A DNA stretch of 64,000 nucleotides from Tsukamurella pseudospumae (GCF_001575205.1 NZ_LSRE01000034.1:165528-229527); one strand, 5' to 3'. Counted from the stretch's first letter, positions 18,601 through 27,834 are shown. Numbers and translations: made by a program. Notes: generated by a model from the letters alone, not told the origin.

Positions 18601-18802
18601 CCTGGAGGGGGCCGTGCGGCTGGGGTTCAGCAAGGAACTCGCCGCGGCGCCGGACGAGGCCGCCCGCGCCGAGCTCTTCGACCAGCTGCTGGCGCTGGCG
18701 TACCAGCGGGGCCGGGCCCTGCACGCCGCCACCACCTTCGAGCTGGACGACGTGATCGACCCCGCCGCCACCCGGAACTGGATCCGTACCCTCACCCGGT
18801 GA
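15629..18802 (+). CDS. Single-chain biotin-dependent acyl-CoA carboxylase (BC-BCCP-CT fusion)
   Basis: A 1057-residue protein carrying all carboxylase activities. The biotin carboxylase domain (about 1-450) starts LLIANRGEIALRI and has the ATP-grasp loop GGGGRGMR and EVNPRIQVEHTVTEE. The biotinyl domain has EAMKM with biotinyl Lys512. The carboxyltransferase (about 565-1057) has DEGSFTEYG, GGPAMISGGG and CDTPGFMVGP. Most actinobacteria encode these as separate AccA and AccD subunits. The long-chain acyl-CoA carboxylase (LCC) described in mycobacteria is a known single-chain relative. It makes a malonyl-type thioester from the acyl-CoA formed by the upstream ligase; the chain length cannot be deduced. 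Confidence 0.92.
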   Translation: MKLLIANRGEIALRIIRTARDLGVPTVAVYAADDADTPHVAAADDAVALDGSGPAAYLDVDAVLAAAARTGADAVHPGYGFLAENAGFAAACADAGLVFVGPAPEVLRAFGDKAAARAAAVAAGVPVPAATDGGADLATVRAFAAGRPSGVMIKAVAGGGGRGMRAVLPGPRFEDDLESAYRACVSEAELGFGDGRVFAEELQTGARHIEVQIVGDGQSALALGDRDCSVQRRNQKLIEIAPAPALTDELRNSLHGHAARLCAAAGYRGLATVEFLVRDAAAVFLEVNPRIQVEHTVTEEVTGVDLVAAQLALADGAALASVGLPDGITCRDGIVTGAPAAALGTAVQARVNLEVPQPDGTVLPSAGELTGYTPPTGPGVRVDGYGRPGLTTSARYDSLLAKVIVRAATAERAFAKLDAALGEFVIDGPGTTIALLRAVLADAEFRSGPVDTGYLSRRIAELAPAVDAGPAPSVDLDGDVLVATMTGTVVAVAEEGATAEPGTALVVLEAMKMEHEQVLAVPVTVGEVLVRPGQTVSAGTPLVAYTPADGSSGSGAGGDEQDLDRSRADLDEVRERHRVTRDEGRPDAVAKRRKIGRRTARENIDDLVDEGSFTEYGALLLPAQRARRSEEDLIATGAADGLIGGLATIDGTEAMVISYDYTVLAGTQGWRNHAKTDRLIDVAERRGVPIVLFAEGGGGRPGDTDLDIVAGLDVPTFRSLGALRGRVPLIAVVSGRCFAGNAALAGICDVIIVTPDANIGMGGPAMISGGGLGEFRPEAIGPIDVQRRNGVVHVVADDEVQAVRQARRYLGYFAGPVDDWTAPDPRRARHVVPENRLRAYDVRAAIAAIVDEDSVLELRRDYGVGVITALVRVEGVPYALIANSTRHLGGAIDAEGADKLGDFLELAQAHGLPVVSLCDTPGFMVGPDAEEQATVRRFSRLFVLGARLTVPLGVFVLRKGYGLGAMAMTGGSFHAPQFTVAWPTGEIGGMGLEGAVRLGFSKELAAAPDEAARAELFDQLLALAYQRGRALHAATTFELDDVIDPAATRNWIRTLTR

Positions 18803-18822
18803 GGGGATGAGGGTACGGATCC
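18780..18822 (+). terminator. Hairpin overlapping the carboxylase stop codon
   Basis: Perfect 15-bp inverted repeat: arms 18780-18794 and 18808-18822 (left arm GGATCCGTACCCTCA). The left arm encodes the last residues of the carboxylase and the loop contains its TGA. Confidence 0.7.
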
Positions 18823-18831
18823 GCCGTGGGC

Positions 18832-18856
18832 GGTCCCACCGGGTGACGGTGGGATC
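18832..18856 (-). terminator. Possible hairpin terminator of the DUF6069-like gene
   Basis: Inverted repeat GGTCCCACC / GGTGGGATC with one mismatch and a 7-base loop, 15 bases beyond the stop of the minus-strand gene at 18872. Confidence 0.4.
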
Positions 18857-18871
18857 GTCCGCGGTCCGCGG

Positions 18872-19300
18872 TCAGCGCACCCGACGGTAGAGGGCCTCGA
18901 GGGCGATCACCAGCACGGCGGCGATCACCACGTGCATGAGCGCGAGCGTCGTCGTGGAGGCACCGTCGAAGTCCGCGGCGAGCGTTCCCGCGACGGTGCC
19001 CAACGACGCGGCCGCGCCGACGACGGCCGCGACGCGCAGGATCGGGGCCCAGAGCTTCGAGAGCAGCACCGCCGCGGTCATGCCGACGGCGAGCGGCGCC
19101 ACCGTCATGAGTACGACGCCACCGGGCGCCACCGACGCGCGGGCACCGGCCTCGTCGGTCATGGTGAAGTCGCCGCCGGCGGCGAGGCCGACGAGCCACA
19201 GGATCAGGTTGCCGAGCAGCGCGAGGCCGACGGTGCCGAGCACGACTGTCGTGCGGGTGATGCGGAACGTCGACGGGGCTGCGGTGTCGATGGCGGTCAT
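18872..19300 (-). CDS. Four-helix membrane protein, DUF6069-like
   Basis: A 142-residue integral membrane protein with four hydrophobic segments: about 18-38 (VLGTVGLALLGNLILWLVGL), 60-80, 86-107 and 117-137. The loop between helices 1 and 2 is mildly acidic. The layout resembles the uncharacterised DUF6069 family. It is encoded just downstream of a two-component system on the same strand, with about 60 bases between them, so it could be its target. No function can be assigned. Confidence 0.7.
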   Translation of the reverse strand: MTAIDTAAPSTFRITRTTVVLGTVGLALLGNLILWLVGLAAGGDFTMTDEAGARASVAPGGVVLMTVAPLAVGMTAAVLLSKLWAPILRVAAVVGAAASLGTVAGTLAADFDGASTTTLALMHVVIAAVLVIALEALYRRVR

Positions 19301-19362
19301 GGTGTCTCCTCGTGTCGTTTCTCTGGAACGACTCCATCAGACAACCTGAAGCATTATTGAGG

Positions 19363-20019
19363 TCAAGCTCTCGGTCCGGCGTCGCTCGTTCCGGACTGCG
19401 CAGCGATGACCGCGGCCTGCACCCGCGACTGCACGCCGAGCTTCATCAGCACGCGCGAGACGTGGGTCTTCACCGTGGCCTCGCCGATGTCCAAACGCCG
19501 CGCGATCTGCTGGTTCGACAGCCCGTCGCCCAGCCCGGCCAGCACGTCGCGCTCGCGATCGGTGAGCGCGGACAGGTCCACCGGCGCGGGCTCGTCGGAC
19601 GGACGGGGCAGTGCGCCGATCACGGCGCGGGTCACCTTCGGGTCCAGCACCGCGTCACCGTCCGCGACCGCCTGCACGGCGCGGATCAGCTCATCGCCGC
19701 CGGCGGACTTGAGCAGGAAGCCGCTCGCGCCCGCACCGAGGGCGCCGAGCACGTACTCGTCGAGATCGAAGGTCGTGAGAACGAGTACGGCGCTGTCGGT
19801 CTCCGCCACGACCGACGCGGTGGCGGCGAGGCCGTCGACGCGCGGCATCCGGACGTCCATGACCACCACGTCCGGTTTCAGGGCTCGGGCCTGCCGGAGC
19901 GCGGCGGCACCGTCGGCCGCCTCACCGACGACCCGGACCTCACCGGTGGACTCGAGGAGCAGACGTAGGCCGGCCCGGATCGCCGCGTGGTCGTCCGCCA
20001 GGACGACGGTGACCGTCAC
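19363..20019 (-). CDS. NarL/FixJ-family response regulator
   Basis: A 218-residue two-domain regulator. The receiver domain has acidic residues in VLADDHAAIR, the phospho-acceptor Asp55 in VVMDVRMPR, and Thr/Lys positions in VLTTFDL and LLKSAGG. The C-terminal LuxR helix-turn-helix is LTDRERDVLAGLGDGLSNQQ continuing IARRLDIGEATVKTHV. The start is GTG 20019, whose GTGA overlaps the stop of the kinase gene, so the pair is translationally coupled. It should bind DNA when phosphorylated by that kinase. The signal and regulon are unknown. Confidence 0.9.
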   Translation of the reverse strand: MTVTVVLADDHAAIRAGLRLLLESTGEVRVVGEAADGAAALRQARALKPDVVVMDVRMPRVDGLAATASVVAETDSAVLVLTTFDLDEYVLGALGAGASGFLLKSAGGDELIRAVQAVADGDAVLDPKVTRAVIGALPRPSDEPAPVDLSALTDRERDVLAGLGDGLSNQQIARRLDIGEATVKTHVSRVLMKLGVQSRVQAAVIAAQSGTSDAGPRA

Positions 20020-21134
20020 CGCACGACCTCCATCGGTACGCTCGCCCGGACGACCCAGGTGTCGCCCTGCCGGCCGGCGGTCGCGGTGCCACCGACCGAC
20101 TCGGCGCGGAAGGCGATGTTGCGCAGGCCGTCGCCGGCGCCTTCCGACCACGCAGCGGCGGGCAGGGGATTGGTCGCAGTCATGGTGAGCTCCTCCCGGT
20201 CGGTGTCCACGACGACCTCCAACGGAGAGCCCGGCGCATGTTTGGTGGCGTTCGTGATGACCTCGCCGAGGATGCGGGTGAGCACGGCCTCGGCGGCGGT
20301 GGGCAGCGGACCGTCGGGCACGCGCAACCGAACGTTCACGCCCGCCGCCCCGGCGGTCTCGATGAGCGGTTCGAGGGACGTGAGGGTGGTGCGGACCGCC
20401 GCATCGTCCGGAGAGGTGAGCAGGTTGATCGTGGATCGCATCTCCTCGAGCGCGGCCAGGCTACCGGACCGGATCGACTGCAGCACGGCTGGATTCCGCG
20501 GCGTTCGCTGGGCGGCATCGGCCAGGATGGCGACCGCGGAGAGATGCCCGGCGACCGTGTCGTGCAGCTCCCGTGCGAGCCGGCGGCGCTCCTCCGCGAT
20601 CGTGTTCGTGCGCCGTGCCTCGCTCTCCTGCCGCTCCATCTCGGCGAGCTTCCGGTAGGCGCGCAGGGCTCTCGCGTAGCCGATCGGCGACCACGTCAGG
20701 GCCACGAGGATCAGCGCGGCGTACACGCCGGCCTTGACCCCCTCGAACGCGGTGGCGGTGACCGCCGCGCCGATCGTGAGGGCCAAGGACACCCCCGCGA
20801 CCACTCGGACGAGCCGCTCGGAGCCGAGCGCCGTGGCGAGGTAGATGAGGTCGGACAGTGCGATCCACAGAGGCACCGACGGCCCGAACGGAAGATCCGC
20901 GAGCACGAGCGCCAGCGTGAGGCCGAACCCCAGCGCGGGACGCCGGCGGGCCAGGATCTGGAAGGCGAGTGCGGCGCACAGGAGTGCGGCCTTCACCGGC
21001 CACGGGTACAGGTCCTCGTTCACCGCCCGTGCGGACCACCCGCCCGCCGCCCACAACAGCGCGCCCACCATGGCGGCACCCAACGCGGGCACGGCGGCGA
21101 ACACCTTCGACGCGTCGCGTCCGTCCCCCGTCAT
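20016..21134 (-). CDS. Sensor histidine kinase, DesK/NarX-like (HisKA_3)
   Basis: A 372-residue membrane kinase. The N-terminal half has several hydrophobic segments (about residues 12-150) without a large extracytoplasmic domain, so it may sense the membrane itself. The dimerisation domain has RRRLARELHDTVAGHL with phosphorylated His191. The ATPase domain has the N-box GEVITNATKHAP and the G-box GDGLRNIAFRAESVGG. I chose ATG 21134, which has GAGG just upstream, over a GTG six codons earlier. It pairs with the adjacent response regulator. Confidence 0.88.
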   Translation of the reverse strand: MTGDGRDASKVFAAVPALGAAMVGALLWAAGGWSARAVNEDLYPWPVKAALLCAALAFQILARRRPALGFGLTLALVLADLPFGPSVPLWIALSDLIYLATALGSERLVRVVAGVSLALTIGAAVTATAFEGVKAGVYAALILVALTWSPIGYARALRAYRKLAEMERQESEARRTNTIAEERRRLARELHDTVAGHLSAVAILADAAQRTPRNPAVLQSIRSGSLAALEEMRSTINLLTSPDDAAVRTTLTSLEPLIETAGAAGVNVRLRVPDGPLPTAAEAVLTRILGEVITNATKHAPGSPLEVVVDTDREELTMTATNPLPAAAWSEGAGDGLRNIAFRAESVGGTATAGRQGDTWVVRASVPMEVVR

Positions 21135-21241
21135 GACCTCATTCCAACACACGACGCCCCCGGCGGGGTCCGCCGATCGGGGGAGGCCGGCGCATCGTCG
21201 GGGGGACGACGACTGTGCGCCGGCCCGGCAGAGTGGGGCGT

Positions 21242-21805
21242 ATGAACGAGTTGAACAGTCCGGTGCTGTGGACGATCGCCGGGTGCGAGATCGGGTTCTG
21301 GGTCCTGGTGCTGGGCGGCCTGACGCTCCGCTACATCGTGCGGGCGCGCCGGGCGGGGATGGTCGCGCTGGCCCTCGTGCCGGCCCTCGACGTGGTCCTC
21401 ATCGCCGCCGTCGCGATCGACCTCTACCGGGGCGGCGAGGTCGGCTTCGCGCACCGGCTCGCGGGCATCTACCTCGGCTGCACCCTGATGTTCGGGCACC
21501 GCATGATCACCTGGGCCGACGAGCGGTTCGCCCACCGGTTCGCGGGCGGCCCCACGCCGCACAGGGTGCCGAAACTCGGCCCGGAACGTACCCGCAAGGA
21601 GTGGTCGGACTTCTACCGCTGGCTCGGCGCGGTGGCGATCGCGGGCGCCGTGTCGCTGGGGCTGGGCTACACCGTGGCCGACGACACCCAGCGCGAGGCG
21701 CTCATGGGCGTGTTCGGCACGCTCGGCGTGATCACCGTGATCTGGCTCCTCACCGGTCCGCTGTGGGTGGCGGGACGAGGGGAGCGGACCGCCGGCGGCC
21801 AGTGA
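21242..21805 (+). CDS. Small integral membrane protein of unknown function
   Basis: A 187-residue protein starting at ATG 21242. Hydrophobic segments are seen at about 8-28, 37-57, 68-85, 126-145 and 155-175, with a basic loop between the third and fourth (HRFAGGPTPHRVPKLGPERT). There is no recognisable catalytic motif. It is divergent from the histidine kinase, with about 100 bases between the starts. Function unknown; a link to the two-component system is only positional. Confidence 0.6.
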   Translation: MNELNSPVLWTIAGCEIGFWVLVLGGLTLRYIVRARRAGMVALALVPALDVVLIAAVAIDLYRGGEVGFAHRLAGIYLGCTLMFGHRMITWADERFAHRFAGGPTPHRVPKLGPERTRKEWSDFYRWLGAVAIAGAVSLGLGYTVADDTQREALMGVFGTLGVITVIWLLTGPLWVAGRGERTAGGQ

Positions 21806-21880
21806 CCGTGGCTGAAGTCGTCCTGCGATCGGCCTTCGTGAGGATCACCGTGCCGGCGATAGCCGCTGCGCCGGGCAGAA

Positions 21881-21976
21881 CGGGTGCGGGAAGCCATCCG
21901 CACCCGAAATGCGCCAGCGCACCCGGCACGCAGGGTGCGACCGGGCGAAACGGGTGCGAGTGGCCATCCGCACCCG
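21881..21976. repeat. Tandem pair of hairpin-forming repeats, 70-base period
   Basis: The 305-base gap between 21806 and 22110 carries two copies of a roughly 40-base unit exactly 70 bases apart. Copy 1 (21881-21906) folds as CGGGTGCGG-N8-CCGCACCCG; copy 2 (21951-21976) as CGGGTGCG-N10-CGCACCCG. Both loops contain GCCAT. Between them a further GCGCACCC / GGGTGCG pair (about 21917-21939) can fold, so alternative structures are possible. No gene is seen in this gap. Confidence 0.7.
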
Positions 21977-22067
21977 AATCACCCGCTGACCGGCTCCCTC
22001 CTCGGAGGAATCGCGCTGCGCGGGAGGTATCACCCGCTCCACGAGGAACGGTTCGGTCCGCGAGACG

Positions 22068-22101
22068 CCGAACGCCCGACGGCGTACCGTCGGGCGTTCG
22101 G
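22068..22101 (-). terminator. sigA terminator hairpin
   Basis: Perfect 15-bp inverted repeat CCGAACGCCCGACGG, loop CGTA, then its complement, ten bases beyond the sigA stop codon. GC-rich stem without a long U-run. Confidence 0.8.
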
Positions 22102-22110
22102 AAACGGGAC

Positions 22111-23568
<1,458 letters not shown>

Positions 23569-23786
23569 GTACGCCCTTTCCTACTGTGCCTGCGTGCGCC
23601 GGAACCGCTTCCCGGGCGCGACAACAGCACCGGTCCCGTGCCTACGGGGCGTCGGTGGTGGCTGCGGCGTCCGGGGGCGAGGAGGTCCGGCGTCTGGTCC
23701 GGCGCATCGACGCCGGGCCCCCATTGTAACGATTCGGTAGCTCCGCCCGCATTCACCTGCGGTCAAAGCGCCGGAAGCGTGCGGAA

Positions 23787-24530
23787 TCACACCTGCCGCG
23801 ATGCCATCGCCGCTCCGACGATGCCCGCGGTGTTCAGCAGCTTCGCGGGGATCACGGGCGTCTTCACCTCGAGCAACGGCACCCACTTGTCGGCCTTGCG
23901 GCTGATGCCGCCGCCCACGATGATCAGGTCGGGCCACAGTAGTTTCTCGTACTCGCGGAACACCCGGCTGACCTGTCCGGCCCACTTCTCGTAGCTCCAC
24001 CCGCGGCGTTCCTTGATCGAGCTCGCGGCGCGGTGCTCGGCCTCTTTGCCCTCGACCTCGATGTGGCCGAACTCCGTGTTCGGCACCAGCGTGCCGCGGT
24101 ACAGCAGGGCGGAACCGATCCCGGTGCCCAGGGTGAGCAGCAGGATCACGCCGTCGAAGTCGCGGCCCGCGCCGTAGCGGTCCTCGGCGAGGCCGGCCGC
24201 GTCGGCGTCGTTGAGCACGGTGACCGGCCGGCCGAGGGTCGACGTGAACAGCTCGTTCGCGTCGGTACCGACCCAGCCCGGGTCGATGTTCGCGGCGCTG
24301 CGCACCGTGCCGCTGGTCACGACCGCCGGCACCGTGATGCCCACCGGACCCTCCCAGCCGAAGTGGGTGATGACCTCGCGGACCGCGCCGGCGCAGGCGC
24401 CCGGCGTGGACGGCTGGGGCGTGAGCACCTTGAACCGCTCGCCGACCAGTTCGCCGGTGTCCAGGTCCACGATCCCGCCCTTGATCCCGCTGCCGCCGAT
24501 GTCGACGCCGAACCCCAGATTCTCCGCCAT
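23787..24530 (-). CDS. ppgK: Polyphosphate glucokinase
   Basis: A 247-residue ROK-family sugar kinase that phosphorylates glucose with polyphosphate or ATP. The N-terminal phosphate motif is FGVDIGGSGIKGGIVDLDTG. The catalytic Asp region is VTVLNDADAAGLAEDRYG, LLLTLGTGIGSAL follows, and IVGGGISRKADKW lies near the C-terminus. The usual ROK zinc cysteines are absent, as in PpgK. ATG 24530 is preceded by GGAG at suitable spacing; upstream in-frame codons are rejected for that reason. The location between sigA and suhB is the arrangement known in mycobacteria. Confidence 0.95.
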   Translation of the reverse strand: MAENLGFGVDIGGSGIKGGIVDLDTGELVGERFKVLTPQPSTPGACAGAVREVITHFGWEGPVGITVPAVVTSGTVRSAANIDPGWVGTDANELFTSTLGRPVTVLNDADAAGLAEDRYGAGRDFDGVILLLTLGTGIGSALLYRGTLVPNTEFGHIEVEGKEAEHRAASSIKERRGWSYEKWAGQVSRVFREYEKLLWPDLIIVGGGISRKADKWVPLLEVKTPVIPAKLLNTAGIVGAAMASRQV

Positions 24531-24619
24531 TGCCTGCTCCGCATTCCTCGAAGTTCCGGACGTCTCGTCCTCCGGCCGGAGTGACCCGGCGCTGTCAAAG
24601 TACCGCGGATTGTGGTTCT

Positions 24620-25492
24620 GTGGAGGGCGTGCAACACAACCGGTGGGAGTTGTCCGAGATCGCCGTGACCGTCGCGCGGGAGGCCGCGCACAGGGTGGCC
24701 TCCCGACGGGCGGAGGTGTTCGGCGCCAACGCATTCGATCAATCGGAGGGCGCGGCCCCGGAAGCGGTGACCACCAAGTCGACCCCGACCGACCCGGTCA
24801 CCGTCGTCGACACCGAGACGGAGCGGTTCGTCCGGGATCGCCTCGCCGAGCTCCGCCCCGACGACACGGTCCTCGGTGAGGAGTTCGGCGGCGAGGACGA
24901 GCAGCCGGGAGCGGTGCGGTGGATCGTCGACCCGATCGACGGCACCGTCAACTTCCTCTACGGCGTGCCCGCCTACGCGGTCTCCATCGGTGCTCAGGTC
25001 GACGGGGTGTCCGTCGCGGGTGCCGTCGCCGACGTGGTGCACGGCACCGTCTACGCCGCGGCGCTCGGTGCGGGCGCGCGGGAGATCGCGCCCGACGGCG
25101 CCCTCCGGGAGCTGCGCGCGAACCCGATCACCGATCCGGCGCTCGCGCTCGTCGCGACCGGATTCGGCTACGCCCGCGAGCGCCGGGAGAAGCAGGGACG
25201 CGTGCTCGCGGAGTTGCTGCCGCAGGTGCGTGACGTGCGTCGGATCGGCTCCGCCGCGCTCGATCTGTGCATGGTCGCGGCGGGCCGCGCGGACGCCCAC
25301 TACGAGCACGGCCTGAGCCCGTGGGACTGGGCCGCAGGGGCGCTCATCGCGCAGGAGGCCGGTGCCCGGGTCATCGTGCCGCGTCCCGACTCGTCCAGCG
25401 CCGACGGTGCGCTCACCCTCGCCGCAGCGCCCGGGATCGCCGATCGGCTGATCGCGGCACTCGCCGCCGTCGGCGGGTTGCAGAACCTGTAG
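24620..25492 (+). CDS. suhB: Inositol-1-monophosphatase family protein SuhB
   Basis: About 290 residues, a lithium-sensitive-type metal phosphatase. Metal-binding motifs: GEEFGGED, WIVDPIDGTVNFLYG (DPIDGT) and the C-terminal GLSPWDWAAGALIAQEAGA (WD). It hydrolyses inositol phosphates, feeding phosphatidylinositol and mycothiol synthesis in this order of bacteria. The start is uncertain: GTG 24620 or GTG 24629, both weak. It is divergent from ppgK with about 90 bases between starts. Confidence 0.92.
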   Translation: MEGVQHNRWELSEIAVTVAREAAHRVASRRAEVFGANAFDQSEGAAPEAVTTKSTPTDPVTVVDTETERFVRDRLAELRPDDTVLGEEFGGEDEQPGAVRWIVDPIDGTVNFLYGVPAYAVSIGAQVDGVSVAGAVADVVHGTVYAAALGAGAREIAPDGALRELRANPITDPALALVATGFGYARERREKQGRVLAELLPQVRDVRRIGSAALDLCMVAAGRADAHYEHGLSPWDWAAGALIAQEAGARVIVPRPDSSSADGALTLAAAPGIADRLIAALAAVGGLQNL

Positions 25493-25519
25493 CCGCGGGC
25501 CGGCACGGAGCGCCGACGA

Positions 25520-26245
25520 TCAGCGGTTGCAGGACTGCGTGTGCACCGCCGACACCAGGGCCGGGTTCGCGCCGCCGTCGGCCGCTCCCGCCGGCGCGGC
25601 ACGCAGGATCCGCAGGATCTCCTGCGCGTCGGTGCTGGGTTCGAGATCGGTGAAGAAGGTACCCAGCACCAGGTCGACGGTGTTGTCGCGCCGGCCGTCG
25701 TTGATGAGCTCCGCGCACGGGGCGATGATCCACGCCGCGGCGGCGGCGGCCCGGCCCGCGTCGCCGAACCGCAGCTGCGCCTGGCACTCCATCTGGGGAT
25801 ACAGCGGGTCGTTGCCGTAGCCGCCGGTCTTGGGAGCCTGGAAACCGTAGTCGGCCAGCTTGTTCAGAGTGGTCTCGGCGCGCCCCGACTGACCCGAGGC
25901 GTTGAGGACACGCACCGTCGAGGAGGCCAGGGGTGCCGGCCGCACGGAGATCAGGTCGTCGGGCGCGACCACCTCGAACCGGGCGGGCGCCGCGGGCGGC
26001 GGCGTGGCGCCGGCCGGAGCGGTGGTCCCGGCGGTCGCGGTGGCCGATGCCGACGGTGCGGCCGGGGGAGGACAGGACACCGGCGCGGCGACCTCCTCCT
26101 GGGAGGACATGGCCCGCGCCCAGGTGGCGATGGCGATGACGGCGAGAACCGCGATCACGATGAGGATCGGCAGCATGCTGCGCCGACGGAACGGTTCACC
26201 GTTCCGGTCGAATCGCCGGCCTGCGCCGGTGAGCTGGGAAACCAC
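25520..26245 (-). CDS. cei: Envelope integrity protein Cei (LytR_C domain)
   Basis: A 241-residue single-pass protein. A basic N-terminus is followed by a membrane segment at about 25-42 (LPILIVIAVLAVIAIATW). An Ala/Pro/Thr-rich linker (about 55-88) follows, then an extracytoplasmic LytR C-terminal-like domain with STVRVLNASGQSGRAETTLN. The final Cys is in HTQSCNR. Position next to suhB and opposite a DUF4193 gene matches M. tuberculosis Rv2700 (cei), which is reported to protect the cell envelope. Function here rests on that synteny and domain order. Confidence 0.85.
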   Translation of the reverse strand: MVSQLTGAGRRFDRNGEPFRRRSMLPILIVIAVLAVIAIATWARAMSSQEEVAAPVSCPPPAAPSASATATAGTTAPAGATPPPAAPARFEVVAPDDLISVRPAPLASSTVRVLNASGQSGRAETTLNKLADYGFQAPKTGGYGNDPLYPQMECQAQLRFGDAGRAAAAAAWIIAPCAELINDGRRDNTVDLVLGTFFTDLEPSTDAQEILRILRAAPAGAADGGANPALVSAVHTQSCNR

Positions 26246-26374
26246 GGCCCCGACTGTACGGGAGCACGCCGCCGGAGCAGGGGAGGCGGCGCGGACGCGG
26301 CGCGGGAATCATCCCGGCCCGTCGTGCGTTAGACCGGCTGCAAGCGGCGGATTCGGCGCCCGGGATCAAACCCC

Positions 26375-26403
26375 GTGACAACGATCCGTGAGTGAGCTAC
26401 ACT
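26375..26403 (+). promoter_or_regulatory. Promoter upstream of the DUF4193 gene
   Basis: GTGACA -35 (26375-26380), exactly 17 bases of spacer, and TACACT -10 (26398-26403). The start codon is 86 bases downstream, so the leader is about 80 bases long. The hexamers fit the SigA consensus well for this G+C content. Confidence 0.55.
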
Positions 26404-26488
26404 CTGGGCCGCTCGCGCGGGACAACGCGCCCGGCGGTCTCGGAAACCCCGAGACCGGGGGCACGAGCAAGGATGGGGATGACACGGT

Positions 26489-26788
26489 ATGGCAACTGAT
26501 TACGACGCGCCACGGCGGTCCGAGGCCGACGAGGTCTCGGAGGACTCGCTGGAGGAGCTCAAGGCCCGCCGCAACGAGGGCCAGTCCGGCACGGTGGACG
26601 TGGACGAGGGCGAGACCGCCGAGTCCTTCGAGCTGCCCGGCGCCGACCTCTCGGGCGAGGAACTGAGCGTCCGAGTGGTGCCCAAGCAGGCTGACGAATT
26701 CACGTGCACCAGCTGTTTCCTGGTGTACCACCGCAGCCGGCTCGCAGACCCGAACGGCAGCGAGCTGATCTGCGTCGACTGCGCCTGA
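26489..26788 (+). CDS. DUF4193 zinc-ribbon-like protein
   Basis: A 99-residue acidic protein conserved in actinobacteria. The N-terminal 60 residues are rich in Glu/Asp and probably disordered. The C-terminus carries two CxxC pairs, FTCTSCFLVYHRSRL and LICVDCA, which should bind one zinc ion. Relatives include Rv2699c. It has its own promoter and a ribosome site AAGGATGGGG upstream. The exact role is unknown; conservation and expression suggest a housekeeping or transcription-linked function. Confidence 0.9.
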   Translation: MATDYDAPRRSEADEVSEDSLEELKARRNEGQSGTVDVDEGETAESFELPGADLSGEELSVRVVPKQADEFTCTSCFLVYHRSRLADPNGSELICVDCA

Positions 26789-26857
26789 CGATCAGGGCCA
26801 CCGCGGCGGCATCAGCCTCGCCGTGCGCGGCGGCCCACCGTCGGGTTCGACCCTCGG

Positions 26858-27349
26858 TCAGCCCAGCGTCGTCGCGGCCGGGATGTGCTCCAGCATCTTC
26901 TCCGGGTGCCGCGTGGACACCATCCAGTAGGGCGTCGGATCCTCGGGATCGTCCAGCACCACGACGATCATCGTCTTGATCCACCCCTTGTGGTACAGGA
27001 AGGCGGCGGGATCGAGCTGCCGACCGAGCGCCGCACTCTTCGCGGCCGCGGGCACGGCCGCGGCCCGCGAGACGAGCTCCAGCGGGAGATGGGCGTTACC
27101 CGCCCACAGCTCACCGTCGCGCACGGCGACCGAGCCCCGCCCCATCGACCAGAGCAGGACGGCGATGACGGCCACGATCACCACGAACACGCCGATCATC
27201 CAATCGCCCCAGCGCGTGGCCAGGGTGACCTCGAAACAGAGCAGACCGGCCACGATCGCGCCTGCGAGCCACCAGTACCACGGCACCGTGAGCCTCTCGA
27301 AGTACCCGGTTCCCGGCTTCGAGGTCTTCACTGCACGATCTTCCGACAC
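26858..27349 (-). CDS. DUF3093 membrane protein
   Basis: A 163-residue protein from GTG 27349. Two adjacent membrane segments (about residues 25-43 and 49-68) are followed by a cytoplasmic domain with [20 protein letters not shown] and the conserved end [12 protein letters not shown]. This matches the DUF3093 family (Rv2698-like). It is encoded between DUF4193 and dut as in mycobacteria and is divergent from dut with 23 bases between starts. No biochemical role is known to me. Confidence 0.85.
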   Translation of the reverse strand: MSEDRAVKTSKPGTGYFERLTVPWYWWLAGAIVAGLLCFEVTLATRWGDWMIGVFVVIVAVIAVLLWSMGRGSVAVRDGELWAGNAHLPLELVSRAAAVPAAAKSAALGRQLDPAAFLYHKGWIKTMIVVVLDDPEDPTPYWMVSTRHPEKMLEHIPAATTLG

Positions 27350-27372
27350 ACCCTCAGCGTAGTCTGCATCCC

Positions 27373-27834
27373 ATGGTGAGCCAGATACCCCTACTGCGGC
27401 TGGACGAAGGCCTCCCACTTCCCAAGCGCGCACATCCCGGCGACGCGGGCGTGGACCTCTACTCGACGATGGACGTCCGGCTCGAGCCCGGTGCCCGCAC
27501 GCTGGTCCCCACCGGCATCGCGATGGCCCTGCCCTACGGCACCGTCGGGTTGATCCACCCTCGCTCCGGCCTCGCCGCGAAACACGGTCTCACCGTGGTG
27601 AACACGCCCGGGACGATCGACGCCGGGTACCGCGGCGAGATCAAGGTGTGCCTGCTCAACACCGATCGCGAGAGCGCCGTCGAGATCAAGCGGGGCGACC
27701 GGATCGCCCAACTGCTCGTCCAGCGGGTGGAACTGCCCGATTTCCTCGAGGTCACCTTCCTCGACGACTCGGTGCGCGGCGCCGGCGGCTACGGCTCGTC
27801 CGGTGGCCACGCCAGCCTCGAATCCTCGTCGTAG
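27373..27834 (+). CDS. dut: Deoxyuridine 5'-triphosphate nucleotidohydrolase
   Basis: A 153-residue trimeric dUTPase. All five motifs are visible: [12 protein letters not shown] (1), [11 protein letters not shown] (2), [16 protein letters not shown] (3), [12 protein letters not shown] (4) and the C-terminal [12 protein letters not shown] (5). It hydrolyses dUTP to dUMP and pyrophosphate, which keeps uracil out of DNA and supplies thymidylate synthesis. The C-terminal motif 5 is complete, so the enzyme should be active. A DUF3710 gene follows about 60 bases downstream. Confidence 0.97.
   Translation: MVSQIPLLRLDEGLPLPKRAHPGDAGVDLYSTMDVRLEPGARTLVPTGIAMALPYGTVGLIHPRSGLAAKHGLTVVNTPGTIDAGYRGEIKVCLLNTDRESAVEIKRGDRIAQLLVQRVELPDFLEVTFLDDSVRGAGGYGSSGGHASLESSS

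Noticed and set aside
1..18802. Steroid/cholesterol degradation cluster, because of paired FadE genes
   Set aside because: No ring-degradation genes (hsaA-D, kstD, kshA) or KstR-type boxes are visible; the APH-HAD-lactonase set points elsewhere.
21806..22110. CRISPR-like array, suggested by repeated units
   Set aside because: Only two units, imperfect, with hairpins extending over most of the unit, and no cas genes.
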